Assembly: GCF_001187785.1 (NCBI RefSeq)
Contig: NZ_CP012154.1
Location: forward strand, 176,001 to 240,000
Source of the DNA: Wenzhouxiangella marina
Lineage (GTDB): Bacteria > Pseudomonadota > Gammaproteobacteria > Xanthomonadales > Wenzhouxiangellaceae
Reading direction: 5' to 3'
Length of the DNA: 64,000 nt
Shown here piece after piece: positions 37,864 through 47,691 of the stretch. Both the position numbers and the translations under genes were made by a program. The first letter of the stretch is position 1. Every line of letters begins with the position of its first letter. The notes under the pieces were generated by a model. It saw nothing but the letters and a program-made list of their open reading frames with translations, was not told the origin of the DNA and ran no database searches.

Positions 37864-39214
37864 TTCCGCGGCCCGTCCAGGTCTTCGCGACATGCTGCTG
37901 GCCTGGAAGGACCGTCGTCTGGGCACGATCTTCGTGCTCGGCATGGCCTCGGGTTTTCCCTGGGTACTGATCGGCTCGGCGATGTCCGCCTGGTTGCAGG
38001 AGCTCGGTGTGAGCCGAACCGCGATCGGCTTCATCGGTGGCGTGGCCGTGGCCTATGCCCTGAATTTCCTCTGGGCACCACTGCTCGATCGCTTTCGGCC
38101 CTGGCTGTTCGGTCGACTGGGTCTGAGGCGTGGCTGGATCCTGCTGACCCAGTGCCTGCTGGCGCTGCTGACCTTCTCGGTCAGTCTGATCCATCCGGCG
38201 GAGCAGCTGCAATTGATCGGCGCGGTGCTGCTGGGCATCGCCATTGCGTCGGCGACCCAGGACATTGCCATCGATGCCTACCGGGTCGAGCTGATCCCGC
38301 GTGAGGATCAGGCGCGGATTTCCTATGGTGCAGCGATGGCAACCTCGGGCTGGTGGACCGGGTACGGCCTGCTCGGCGCGCTGCCCTTCTGGCTCGTCGA
38401 TGACCTCGATGGGGGTTGGACCACGGTCTATCAGGGTCTCTCTCTGGTCTGGCTGGGCTTCATTGCCTTCATCCTGTTGCTGGCGCCGATGCCGCAAGCT
38501 CGCATCGAGCGCGCGGATGACGCCGGCGAGCCGCTGGTTCAGCGCCTGTTCCATGTCGTGGTGCTGCCGCTCAAGGACTTCTTCGTACGCAACGGGCTGG
38601 CCCTGGCCCTGAGCCTGCTGGCCTTCGTCCTGTTGTTCAAGGTCGGTGAGGCCTTTCTCGGGCGCATGTCGATCGTGTTCTACCGCGAGGTCGGATTCAC
38701 CAATGAAGAGATCGGCACCTACTCGAAGCTTTTGAACTGGTGGGTGACCGTGGTCTTCGCCATCCTCGGCAGCCTGGTCAATGCCCGCTTCGGCATTCTC
38801 CGGGGGCTGGTCGTGGGTGGGATCGCGATGGCCTCGACCAACCTGATGTTCGCCTGGATGGCGGCCGTGGGTCCGGAGACCTGGCTGTTTGCCCTGACCG
38901 TGATCGTGGATGGTTTTACCGCCGCCCTGGGGACGGTGGCCTTCATGGCCTTCATCACCCTGCTGACCAGTCACTCGTTCAGCGCGACGCAGTATGCCCT
39001 GCTGGCCTCGATCGGCAACCTCGGTCGAACCACCCTGTCGTCTTCATCGGGCTGGGTGGTCGACAAGCTTGGCGGGAATTGGGAGCTGTTTTTCGTATTG
39101 ACGGCCATGGCCGTCCTGCCCAGCCTGCTGCTGTTGGTCTGGCTGGCGCCCCGGCTTCGGGCGCGCTATCCCGACGCGTTCGGAATCAGGCGCCCGCAAT
39201 CCCCGCCAAGCTGA
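37856..39214 (+). CDS. AmpG-like MFS permease
   Basis: A 452-residue, 12-14-helix major facilitator resembling AmpG, which imports anhydromuropeptides for cell-wall recycling. Matching segments are LGMASGFPWVLIGSAMSAWLQ, ALNFLWAPLLDR, ATQDIAIDAYRVELI and GLALALSLLAFVLLFKVGEAFLGRM. The first ATG overlaps the end of xthA. The muropeptide role is inferred from family; the nearby anmK would use a recycled product of the same pathway. Confidence 0.85.
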   Translation: MPDSAARPGLRDMLLAWKDRRLGTIFVLGMASGFPWVLIGSAMSAWLQELGVSRTAIGFIGGVAVAYALNFLWAPLLDRFRPWLFGRLGLRRGWILLTQCLLALLTFSVSLIHPAEQLQLIGAVLLGIAIASATQDIAIDAYRVELIPREDQARISYGAAMATSGWWTGYGLLGALPFWLVDDLDGGWTTVYQGLSLVWLGFIAFILLLAPMPQARIERADDAGEPLVQRLFHVVVLPLKDFFVRNGLALALSLLAFVLLFKVGEAFLGRMSIVFYREVGFTNEEIGTYSKLLNWWVTVVFAILGSLVNARFGILRGLVVGGIAMASTNLMFAWMAAVGPETWLFALTVIVDGFTAALGTVAFMAFITLLTSHSFSATQYALLASIGNLGRTTLSSSSGWVVDKLGGNWELFFVLTAMAVLPSLLLLVWLAPRLRARYPDAFGIRRPQSPPS

Positions 39215-39298
39215 GGCCGCGCATTTGTCAGTGCTCGGTCGGTGGGGCATCATGCGGCCAGCACGAGAAAACAAACCTACTGAAATTCAGGAAGATCG

Positions 39299-41635
39299 AT
39301 GAAACTCGACGCGCCTTTCATTCGACTGCCCTACCGCTTCGATCCCGAGGCGGTGATGAACGAAATCTCGGCCTTGCCGGAGGATCTCTGGCAAGACCAT
39401 CCGCGCGGCTGGGAGGGGCATCAGGCCCTGGCCCTGGTCAGCGCCGAGGGCGAATCGGACCTCAAGCGTCTGGATGGGGAGATGAAGGCCTGCGAGGCCC
39501 TGGATCAGTTGCCGTCCGTGAAGCAGCTCATGGCGGCGCTCGATACGGTGATCGGTCGGGCGATGCTGGTGCGGGTCGAGCCGGGCAAGGCCGCGGAGAT
39601 GCTGATCGACGCGGGTTCGTACTGGCACCGTCGAGTTCGAGTCACCCTGCCCGTGCAGTCCGGGAAGGGCGTGCGCTGGCAGGTGGGTGAGGCCGAGCAG
39701 GAGATTCCGGCGGGTCAGGCCTGGCTCCTCGACGGCTGGAGAGGCTATCGACATCGCAACGAGGACGACCAGGCCCTGATCTATCTGGTCATCGACACGG
39801 TCGGGTCGGCCTCCTTCTGGTCCATCGTCAACAGCGCCGATCGCCCCCTCGACCCGGAGCGTGCCGAATCGATGAGCCCGCGGCAGATCGGCCTGAAGGG
39901 TGGCGGGCGCGAGCTGGAAACCGAGGTCGTTCGGGTCGCTCGGGTGATGTCCCCCTGGGAGCTGGAAAGCCTGATCAATGCGGTCATGCAGGACCTGCGC
40001 TCCGTAGTGGCCCCGGACCAGCCTCACCTCCCGAAACTCGAATCGGCGCTGAACCAGTTCATGCGTCAGTGGCAGGGCGTGCACGCACGTCACGGTGAGG
40101 ACGAGGCCGGTGATCCGGCCTACAAGCAGGCCCTCGAACAGCTGGTCGCTCAGGCGGCCATGTTCTCCGGTGCATGGAAGCTGCCCAACGGCCTGGACGC
40201 GGCGGAACTACTCTATCGATCGGTGGTCCTGGACGCGCTAAAGGATGCCGAGGGCCAGCCCGTGGTGATCCTTCCGCCCGGCGCCAAGGAGCGCCAGGCT
40301 CAGGTAGCCCGTCAGCGCCAGCAGCAGAATGCTGCCGCCGCCACTCAGGCGCCTGCCGCCGCACCCCAGGCCGCTGCCCAGACGCCAGCGCCTCAGGCGG
40401 CCCCTGCACAGCCCCTGCGTCAGCCGCCCGCCGCGCCGGCCCAGGCGGCCGGCCAGGCGCCGGCCCATGGCCAGGTCCAGCCAGGGCAGGCAGGTACTGC
40501 GCAGGATCCGAACCAGTCACCGCTCAGGAGCGTGCACACCAAGAGCATTCCCGAGCTGCTGCGCCAGGCCGCCAGCTCGGTGCTGGTGTCGACCTACCAG
40601 GCCGGCAAGCTGGTGGTGCTGCGCGAGGACCAGGGCAACCTCAATACGCATTTCCGGGTTTACAACCGACCCATGGGCATGGCCTGCGACAATGCGCGCC
40701 TGGCCCTGGGTACGGCGATCACCGTCGAGTACTACCGCAACATGCCCGAGGTCGCGCGCAAGCTGAATCCGCCGGGCAAGCATGACTCGGCCTTCCTGCC
40801 GCGCCATGCCCACATCACCGGCAACATCGACATCCACGAGATGGCCTGGGCCGGGGACGAACTCTGGGTGGTCAATACACGCTTTTCCTGCCTGTGCACC
40901 CTCGACAACGAGCACAGTTTCGTACCGCGTTGGCGGCCCTGGTTCATCTCCGGTTATGCCGCCGAAGACCGCTGCCATCTGAACGGTCTGGAAGTGGTCG
41001 ATGGCAAGCCGAAGTACGTGACGGCCCTGGGCACGGCCGACACGGCCGGCGGCTGGCGCGAGAACAAGGCCGGTGGCGGGGTGCTGATCGACGTCGAGAA
41101 CAACGAATTCATCTGCCGCGGCCTGTCCATGCCGCATTCGCCGCGCTGGTATCAGGACAAGCTCTGGGTGCTGGAGTCGGGCAACGGGTCGCTGGCCACG
41201 GTCGATCTGGAAACCGGTCAGCTCGAAACCGTCGCCGAGCTTCCGGGCTTCACCCGCGGTCTGGACTTCATCGGTCCCTACGCCTTTGTCGGCCTGTCCC
41301 AGGTGCGCGAGTCGGCCGTGTTTTCCGGTATCTCACTGACCGAGCGGGTCAGTGAGCGCAGCTGCGGCGTCTGGGTCGTCGATATCCGCAACGGTCAGAC
41401 CGTCGGTTTCCTCAAGTTCGAAGACGCAGTGCAGGAAGTCTTCGCGGTCTCGATCCTGAAAGGCATCCGCTTCCCCGACGTGCTCGGTGGCGCCGACCCG
41501 GCGGTGGGTATGAGCTACGCCCTGCCCGACGAGGCGCTGAAGGACGTGGTCCAGCCCACCGCTCAGCCTGCCCAGGCCCAGGCGGCCGCGCCCCAGTCCG
41601 GCGACAGCGGCAGCGCCTACTCCAGCGGGGATTGA
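39299..41635 (+). CDS. Fusion of Asp/Asn beta-hydroxylase-like domain with TIGR03032 beta-propeller domain
   Basis: A 778-residue cytosolic protein. Residues 1-170 resemble the 2-oxoglutarate-dependent aspartyl/asparaginyl hydroxylase fold (YWHRRVRVTLPV, AGQAWLLDGWRGYRHRNEDD, YLVID). Residues 215-320 are helical. An Ala/Pro/Gln-rich linker (about 340-410) follows. Residues 415-745 match the TIGR03032 domain of unknown function (NRPMGMAC, LPRHAHITGNIDIHEMAW, VNTRFSCLCTLD, MPHSPRWY). The expected HxD iron motif reads LID at 102-104 and the 2-oxoglutarate Arg/His are replaced (LIYLVID), so hydroxylase activity is doubtful. The ATG at 39299 has an AGGAAG Shine-Dalgarno. Confidence 0.75.
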   Translation: MKLDAPFIRLPYRFDPEAVMNEISALPEDLWQDHPRGWEGHQALALVSAEGESDLKRLDGEMKACEALDQLPSVKQLMAALDTVIGRAMLVRVEPGKAAEMLIDAGSYWHRRVRVTLPVQSGKGVRWQVGEAEQEIPAGQAWLLDGWRGYRHRNEDDQALIYLVIDTVGSASFWSIVNSADRPLDPERAESMSPRQIGLKGGGRELETEVVRVARVMSPWELESLINAVMQDLRSVVAPDQPHLPKLESALNQFMRQWQGVHARHGEDEAGDPAYKQALEQLVAQAAMFSGAWKLPNGLDAAELLYRSVVLDALKDAEGQPVVILPPGAKERQAQVARQRQQQNAAAATQAPAAAPQAAAQTPAPQAAPAQPLRQPPAAPAQAAGQAPAHGQVQPGQAGTAQDPNQSPLRSVHTKSIPELLRQAASSVLVSTYQAGKLVVLREDQGNLNTHFRVYNRPMGMACDNARLALGTAITVEYYRNMPEVARKLNPPGKHDSAFLPRHAHITGNIDIHEMAWAGDELWVVNTRFSCLCTLDNEHSFVPRWRPWFISGYAAEDRCHLNGLEVVDGKPKYVTALGTADTAGGWRENKAGGGVLIDVENNEFICRGLSMPHSPRWYQDKLWVLESGNGSLATVDLETGQLETVAELPGFTRGLDFIGPYAFVGLSQVRESAVFSGISLTERVSERSCGVWVVDIRNGQTVGFLKFEDAVQEVFAVSILKGIRFPDVLGGADPAVGMSYALPDEALKDVVQPTAQPAQAQAAAPQSGDSGSAYSSGD

Positions 41636-41653
41636 TCCCGCTCGATCGGAAGC

Positions 41654-42388
41654 TCAGGGCAGGCCGCGGCGGCCGAGCATGACCTGGGGTTGTTCCCGGG
41701 CCAGCGTGGCCAGCTGCTCGTCGCTGAGTTCGTCGAGCATGCTTCGCCACCAGTCCATTTCGACGGCCTGCAGCGCCAGCTGCTCCTGATTGCGCTGTTC
41801 GATCAGGGACAGAATCTGCCCGCGATCGGCATTCTGCAGAGCGGTCATGAGGGCGCGCTGGCTCTCCATCATCTGCTGGCGAACGGCCTGGCGTTGGTCC
41901 TCGACCTGGGCCTGCATGCTGTCGAGCCGTTCGATCTGCGCTTCGCTCAGACCCAGGCTTTCCTGCAGGTCCTCACGGCCCCACCAGCGCGCCCGCTCCA
42001 GCATCCGTTCGCGCATCCGCTCGCGCGGGTCCTCGGACTGGCCGGCTTCGCGTTCGGCCATCATCGCCTGGCGGCGTTCGCGCATCTGTTCGCGCATGGC
42101 CAGGCGGTCTGCATCCTCACCGGCTTCGGCGGTCGCCTGGCGGCGTGCCTCGCGACGTTCACGCATCGCCTCGATCAGCGCTTCGCGCTGTTCGGGGTCG
42201 CGCATCGCTTCACGCAGGGCCTGCGGATCGCTGGCCACGCGCTCGATCGTGTCCTGGGGGCTGGCTTCGGTGACTTCGATCTGTTCGGTCGGCTCGTTCG
42301 GCTCGGTCGTGGTTTCGGGCTCGGGCTCGGACTGACAGGCGATCAGGCAGCTGACCGCAATCAGACAGGCCATCGAGTTCTTGAACAT
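41654..42388 (-). CDS. Spy/CpxP-like helical lipoprotein
   Basis: A 244-residue lipoprotein with lipobox LIAC (C18), a Glu/Thr/Pro-rich spacer (about 20-45) and then a long, charged helical domain with many M-R-E-R/R-R-E-A-R blocks. The C-terminal GLSEAQIERLDSMQAQVEDQRQ...LSDEQLATLAREQPQVML resembles the Spy/CpxP/LTXXQ family of periplasmic chaperone-like or metal-sensing proteins. Exact function is unknown. It lies directly downstream of the CSLREA cluster on the same strand (79-base gap), so it may assist folding of those exported proteins; that is inference. Confidence 0.65.
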   Translation of the reverse strand: MFKNSMACLIAVSCLIACQSEPEPETTTEPNEPTEQIEVTEASPQDTIERVASDPQALREAMRDPEQREALIEAMRERREARRQATAEAGEDADRLAMREQMRERRQAMMAEREAGQSEDPRERMRERMLERARWWGREDLQESLGLSEAQIERLDSMQAQVEDQRQAVRQQMMESQRALMTALQNADRGQILSLIEQRNQEQLALQAVEMDWWRSMLDELSDEQLATLAREQPQVMLGRRGLP

Positions 42389-42467
42389 CGTGTTTACCTC
42401 GGTCGAGTCAATGACGAAAAGGAAGACCCCGGCAGTGTAGCCCACCGGGGTCGATGGGTTCACCGGG

Positions 42468-44942
42468 TCAGGGCTGCTCGAAGCGGTCCTGGAAGATGCC
42501 ATCGACAACGAATTCGAAGGCGCCCATGTCGGCTCGGCCGGCAAACACGCGAGGGAATGGGTCGCCTCGCTGGTCGAACTCCACCGAGGTGGCTGGATTG
42601 GCCGCGTTGAAGGCCGGTGAGCCCGAACCAATGGCTCGCGTCAGGGTGGCCCCACCGTTGGCCGCCAGGATGCCGAGCTGCGGATCGAGGCCGATCACGT
42701 TGCCGGTGCCGGCGGGCACATTCGCGCCCGGGGTCTCGATCAGGGAGTAGTCCACCGAGGCGGTGGCGCCCATAGCGCCAGCCAGGTCGACCGTGCCTCC
42801 TGGGCTGAGGTTGTCGCCGAAAATGCTGTTGCTGATCACGCTGCCGTTGACGAGGTAGCCGCCGCCGGGGTTGTCGGTGACACCACGGAGGATTGGCCGG
42901 TCCATGTCTCGTGGGGCGCCGCCGGTTGCCGTATTGTGACTAACGGTCAGGAAGTCGAGTTCGGTGTAAGCGACGTAGAGGCCACCCGCCGTGTTGGCCG
43001 TGTTGTTCGTGATTGTGGAGTTGAAGATGTTCGCTTCATTTCCGAGCAGGCCGATGGCCGCCAGGCCTCCGGCCACAGTGGCGGTGTTGTCTGTCACGGT
43101 GCTGTATTTCAGGGACTGATTCTGCTGGCGCATGAAGATGCCGCCGACGAGGTTGGCGGAGTTCGAGGAGATCGTGGATTGGGTGATGATGGCACCTTCG
43201 TTGGGGTTGCCTCGGGTCAGCAGGCCACCCCCCTGGTAGGCCGTGTTTCCACGGACCTGGCCGCCGACCATCAGCAAGGTCGCTTCGTAGGCCAGCACTC
43301 CACCGCCTAGATTACTCCCGATGTTGTCCAATACATCCGAGTACTTGACCACGGCCGCGCCGCCGTAGATCGAAGACACGCCACCCCCGTTGAGCGCCGA
43401 ATTGCCGCTGATCACTGAATCAATGGTCCCGACAACGCCATTGTAGCTGGGGCCTCCGCCAAGGGGGCTTTCTTCCCGCGGCATCACCGGCGCGGGGAAG
43501 AATCCGCCCAGCAGTCCACCGCCCAGGTCGGCGGCGTTTCCGCTGATGATCGAGCTGTCCAGCAGCACGGCCCCGTACTGGTGGGCGAATCCAGCGCCAC
43601 CGTAGATCGCCGTGTTGTTGGACAGGACATTGTTCGGGCCGTTGATTTCCGCACCGTAGATGGCCGATACCCCGCCGCCCTGACCGGTGGGCTGGGCCGC
43701 ACCGCGATCGCCGAACGGCGCGGCGGCTCTCGGAACGACCGGCAACGGTTCGGCGACGTTGTAGACGACATCGGAATAGGTCAGATCGACCGTGCTCTCG
43801 TATTTCGCGCCGAGACCGCCGCCTTTGCCTTCGGTGGAATTATCAGCGATGTAGCCATAGCTCATGAGCAGGTTGCCCGGGCCGGTCAGGCTGAAATTGG
43901 GTGCTCCGAACGGCTGCTCCGAGTCCGCCGTGGCCGCAGCCCCTGCAGCGATCGGCGTGGGCGCGGGGTAGCCGATGCCGACCTGGATGCCGCCGCCCGT
44001 GTAGACGCCTTCATTGCTGTCGATGGTCGAGCCGATGAGCTCGGCATAGGATTGCGAACCCACTACCAGGCCCCCGCCCGCCAGGGCGAAATTGCTGGTG
44101 ATGGCGCTGCTGTTCAGGCTCAGATCGGACAGTCCACCGACGCTGATCGCGCCGCCGAACAAGGCGGAGTTGTTCAGAAAGCTCGACGAGGTGATCGAAG
44201 CGGTCGAACCGACCAGCGCGATGGCGCCGCCGTAGGCCGACGCGTTATTGCTCTGGAAGCTGCTGCCGGTGATCGTGACCTGGCTGTTGACGGCCAGTAC
44301 GGCACCGCCGAAGGCGTTGGCCGAGCCGCGTGGTGCCATGCCACCGGTGACCTCGTTGTTGTAGAACAGGCAGTCGTCGATGCTCAGGATGCCGGTCACC
44401 GAGGTGATGGCGCCGCCATAGGCATTGGGGCCCGAGCTGTTGTTCGAAATCTCGCAGTTGCTCAGGCTGACGTTGGCGCCGATGGACACCAGGGCCGAGC
44501 CACCGTAGGTGTCGTTGGTCGTACCGTCGACCAGGCGCACCCCACTGATGCTGGCCGAAACAGCCCCGGAGGCCACGATCGCCCGACCCGCATTGTTACC
44601 GCTGATGGTCAGCTGCCCGGGGCCCGGGCCGGTGATGCTCAGGTCGCTGATGATCGGCAGCGGAACACCGGCCAGGGTGATCGTGCCGTTCAGACCGGGC
44701 TGAAACACGATCTCGTCGGCGCCGCTTCCTGAAGCGCAGCCGGCCGTGGCCGAGTCGCCGTTGGCCGAAGCGAGCGCGTCGCGCAGCGTGCATTGGCCGG
44801 GAACACTGCCGTCGGCCAGGGTGGTGACGGTGATGGTGGCCGCCTGCAGCGTGGAGGCGCTCAGGGCCAGGCCGATGGCAGCGGTGAGCGGTGCGACGGT
44901 CGGAACCATGCGCTCCTGAACCTGATACTTGATGCTGTGCAT
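42468..44942 (-). CDS. Secreted CSLREA-type beta-helix protein 1
   Basis: An 824-residue exported protein. The signal peptide contains VAPLTAAIGLALSASTLQA, the CSLREA-like domain follows at about 36-60 (TITVTTLADGSVPGQCTLRDALASAN), and the rest is a right-handed beta-helix of short repeats (SNxAxxYGGAI, NSALNGGGVS). The chain ends GAFEFVVDGIFQDRFEQP. It belongs to a tandem family with the next two genes. ATG 44942 has GAGGG 9 bases upstream. The role could be adhesion or polysaccharide binding; no catalytic residues are obvious. Confidence 0.8.
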   Translation of the reverse strand: MHSIKYQVQERMVPTVAPLTAAIGLALSASTLQAATITVTTLADGSVPGQCTLRDALASANGDSATAGCASGSGADEIVFQPGLNGTITLAGVPLPIISDLSITGPGPGQLTISGNNAGRAIVASGAVSASISGVRLVDGTTNDTYGGSALVSIGANVSLSNCEISNNSSGPNAYGGAITSVTGILSIDDCLFYNNEVTGGMAPRGSANAFGGAVLAVNSQVTITGSSFQSNNASAYGGAIALVGSTASITSSSFLNNSALFGGAISVGGLSDLSLNSSAITSNFALAGGGLVVGSQSYAELIGSTIDSNEGVYTGGGIQVGIGYPAPTPIAAGAAATADSEQPFGAPNFSLTGPGNLLMSYGYIADNSTEGKGGGLGAKYESTVDLTYSDVVYNVAEPLPVVPRAAAPFGDRGAAQPTGQGGGVSAIYGAEINGPNNVLSNNTAIYGGAGFAHQYGAVLLDSSIISGNAADLGGGLLGGFFPAPVMPREESPLGGGPSYNGVVGTIDSVISGNSALNGGGVSSIYGGAAVVKYSDVLDNIGSNLGGGVLAYEATLLMVGGQVRGNTAYQGGGLLTRGNPNEGAIITQSTISSNSANLVGGIFMRQQNQSLKYSTVTDNTATVAGGLAAIGLLGNEANIFNSTITNNTANTAGGLYVAYTELDFLTVSHNTATGGAPRDMDRPILRGVTDNPGGGYLVNGSVISNSIFGDNLSPGGTVDLAGAMGATASVDYSLIETPGANVPAGTGNVIGLDPQLGILAANGGATLTRAIGSGSPAFNAANPATSVEFDQRGDPFPRVFAGRADMGAFEFVVDGIFQDRFEQP

Positions 44943-45069
44943 ATCCAACAACCCTCGAAACAAGTGATTCCCTGAACCGGGACTTGTATCACATTTCGGC
45001 GAAAGCTTCATTCCAGCCGGCGGGTGGCGCTCCCGCCGATTGTCGGTCGGGAGCACTCGGGCCGCGGGG

Positions 45070-47541
45070 TCAGGGTTGCTCGAATCGGTCCTGGAAAACC
45101 TCGTCGAAGAAGAGCTCGAAGGCACCCATATCGGCTCGGCCGCCGAACACGCGTGGGAAGGGTTCACCACGCTGGTCGAACTCGACCGTGGTGACCGGGT
45201 TGCCCGCATCGAGAGCCGGCGACGTCGCACTGAGTGCTCGGGTTCGGGTCGGACCGCCGTTGTCGGTGAGCGGACCGAGTTCCGGGTCGAGCCCGGTCAG
45301 GGTGCCGATCCCCGGCACCACCTCGGCGCCCGGAGTCTCGATCAGGGAATGCTCGATGGTGATGCCGGCCGCTGCGGCCAGCACGTTCAGGTCGATGGTC
45401 CCGCCTGGACTGGTGTTGTCGGAAAAGATCGAGTTGCTCGAAATGACATTCTGCAACAGGAAGGCGCCGCCCGGGATTTCCCCGGTTCCCATCGGTTCGC
45501 CGCCGGGACCAAGTCGAGGCGTAGGTGCACCCGTCGAGACGTTATGGCTGACGGTCGTGAAATCGAGCGTCGCGCCTACGGCATAGACGCCGCCCACGAT
45601 CTCGGCGTTGTTTCCGGAGACGGTCGAGTTGACGATGACGATGCCGTCGGGGGCGCCGGGCGAATAGGCAACGACGCCGCCGATGGTGAGCGCCGTGTTG
45701 TCGGCCACCGTGCTGTACTTCAGTTCAGCGGAACTGCCCGCCAGATAAAGACCACCGGCGACTGAGGCGCTATTGCCGATCACCTCGGAACGGCTGACGA
45801 CGGCGCCTCCTGAAGCCCCGTTGTGAAACAGGCCTCCGCCACGCTCCGCGGTGTTCTCGACCACCTGGCTGCTCACCGTAGCGAGGTAGCTCTGATAGGA
45901 CAGCAAGCCGCCACCCCATTGATTGGCGGTGTTGTTGCGAACCTCGCTGTACTTGACGACAGCCAGGCCGTCGAAGATCGAACTAACGCCGCCGCCATTG
46001 TTCGCCGTATTGCCGCTCACCTCGGAATAGATCACACCGATCGCGCCGTTGTAGGGTGCCGCGCCGCGCGATCTGACGATTGGATCGCTGCCTGCAGCGG
46101 GTGGCGGATTGAAGAATCCGCCCAGCAGGCCACCTCCGACGCCGGCCTGATTTCCGCTGATCAGTGAGTCGAGCAGAGCCAGGGATCCGTTCTGGAAGGC
46201 GGCGGCACCACCGCCGTAGGCCGCGTCGTTGTATCCGACATCCACATAGGCCGCCTGCACGTAGGCGCCTTCGATGGCCGACAGGCCGCCGCCGACCCCC
46301 TGATATGCCCCTCGGCCTGCCGGCAGGGCGTCGCCCAGGCGCGGCACGATGCCGGGCAGTGCATAGTTGAGCGCGACCTGCGTGGAGGACAGTTCCACGG
46401 TACTGTCGTACTTGGCCGCCAGGCCGCCTCCCGTCCGGGTCGTGCCATTCTCGCCGATGGTGCTGTCGACGACCGTGAGCGTGCCCGGGCCGGTCAGTTC
46501 GGCCGTCGGGCCACCACCGAACAGCGTGTTGCCGCCTGCCGGCGCCGACAGCGGCATCGCCGGCACGTAGCCGAAGCCGACCTGCACGCCGCCGCCCGTT
46601 TCGACGGCGTAGTTGTTGGTGACTTCGACTCGGGTCAGATCGGCTTCCGACTGGCCGCCGAGGATCAGGCCGCCGCCGGCCTGGGCCTGGTTGCCGCTGA
46701 TCTGTGAATCGGTCACGGTCGCCAGCGAGTAGCCGCCCAGGACGATGGCGCCACCGATCAGGGCCTGATTGCCGGTAAAGCTGGAATTCGAGATATCGAC
46801 CAGGGAACCGACCGAGTTCAGGGCGCCGCCGTACTGGTCGGACAGGTTGCTGGAAAAGGTCGAGTTGCCGATCGTCAGGGAACTCCCGACGGCGAGGACC
46901 CCGGCGCCGAAGGCGGTCGGCGGGCTGCCCCGAAGGATGCCGCCAGCCACGGTGTTGTTGCTGATCGTGCAGGCGTCGATGCTCAGCTCGCTCTGGTAGG
47001 CGGTGATCGCGCCGCCGAGGGCATCCATGCCCGATGCATTGCCGCTGATCGTGCAGTTGCTCAAGCTGAGCGTCGCGTTGAGGGCGACGAGCGCGGATCC
47101 GCCGTAGACCTCGTTGGTGTAGCCATTGCTCAGGGTCAGGCCATCGATCGAGGCGGACGGGGTCGCCTGGGCCGCGAACACGCGATCGAGGCCGTTGCCG
47201 TCGATCGTGAGCAGGGCCTCACCGGGACCCTGGATGCTCAGCTCGCTCCCGATCAGTAGCGGTCCGCCCGATAGGGTCAGTGTGCCCACGAGTCCGCCCT
47301 GGAAGACGATCTCGTCCGGGCCGCTACCGACGGCGCAAGCCGTGGTGGAGGAATCGGTGTTGGCCGAGTGCAATGCATCGCGGAGCGTGCACTCGCCCGG
47401 CACGCTGCCATCCGCGAGCGTGGTCACCGTGATGGTGGCAGCTTGCAGGTTGGAAGCCCCGAGGGCGAGGCCGATGGCGGCGGTCAATGGGGCAATGGTC
47501 GGGCGCAACTGCCGGCCCAGGGCATACTTGCTTTGCTTCAT
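45070..47541 (-). CDS. Secreted CSLREA-type beta-helix protein 2
   Basis: An 823-residue paralogue of the neighbouring gene, with the same order: signal peptide containing IAPLTAAIGLALGASNLQA, a CSLREA-like TITVTTLADGSVPGECTLRDALHSAN segment, beta-helix repeats, and the end GAFELFFDEVFQDRFEQP. The DNA of the first 100 codons and the last 80 codons is very similar to protein 1, while the middle is more diverged. ATG 47541 is set by alignment with the two paralogues; no strong Shine-Dalgarno is visible. Confidence 0.8.
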   Translation of the reverse strand: MKQSKYALGRQLRPTIAPLTAAIGLALGASNLQAATITVTTLADGSVPGECTLRDALHSANTDSSTTACAVGSGPDEIVFQGGLVGTLTLSGGPLLIGSELSIQGPGEALLTIDGNGLDRVFAAQATPSASIDGLTLSNGYTNEVYGGSALVALNATLSLSNCTISGNASGMDALGGAITAYQSELSIDACTISNNTVAGGILRGSPPTAFGAGVLAVGSSLTIGNSTFSSNLSDQYGGALNSVGSLVDISNSSFTGNQALIGGAIVLGGYSLATVTDSQISGNQAQAGGGLILGGQSEADLTRVEVTNNYAVETGGGVQVGFGYVPAMPLSAPAGGNTLFGGGPTAELTGPGTLTVVDSTIGENGTTRTGGGLAAKYDSTVELSSTQVALNYALPGIVPRLGDALPAGRGAYQGVGGGLSAIEGAYVQAAYVDVGYNDAAYGGGAAAFQNGSLALLDSLISGNQAGVGGGLLGGFFNPPPAAGSDPIVRSRGAAPYNGAIGVIYSEVSGNTANNGGGVSSIFDGLAVVKYSEVRNNTANQWGGGLLSYQSYLATVSSQVVENTAERGGGLFHNGASGGAVVSRSEVIGNSASVAGGLYLAGSSAELKYSTVADNTALTIGGVVAYSPGAPDGIVIVNSTVSGNNAEIVGGVYAVGATLDFTTVSHNVSTGAPTPRLGPGGEPMGTGEIPGGAFLLQNVISSNSIFSDNTSPGGTIDLNVLAAAAGITIEHSLIETPGAEVVPGIGTLTGLDPELGPLTDNGGPTRTRALSATSPALDAGNPVTTVEFDQRGEPFPRVFGGRADMGAFELFFDEVFQDRFEQP

Positions 47542-47691
47542 GTCGAATGGGCGTCGCGCCGGATGAGCCGACGCTCGCGGATTCCTCGTTGGTGGTTGGC
47601 TCCCTGCGCGATCCCTTTTAGCACACCCGAACCCGGCCAAAAAATCCAAGGAGGTGCCCGGCCGGCTCGCGGGCGGCACGGGGCGCTGGCG

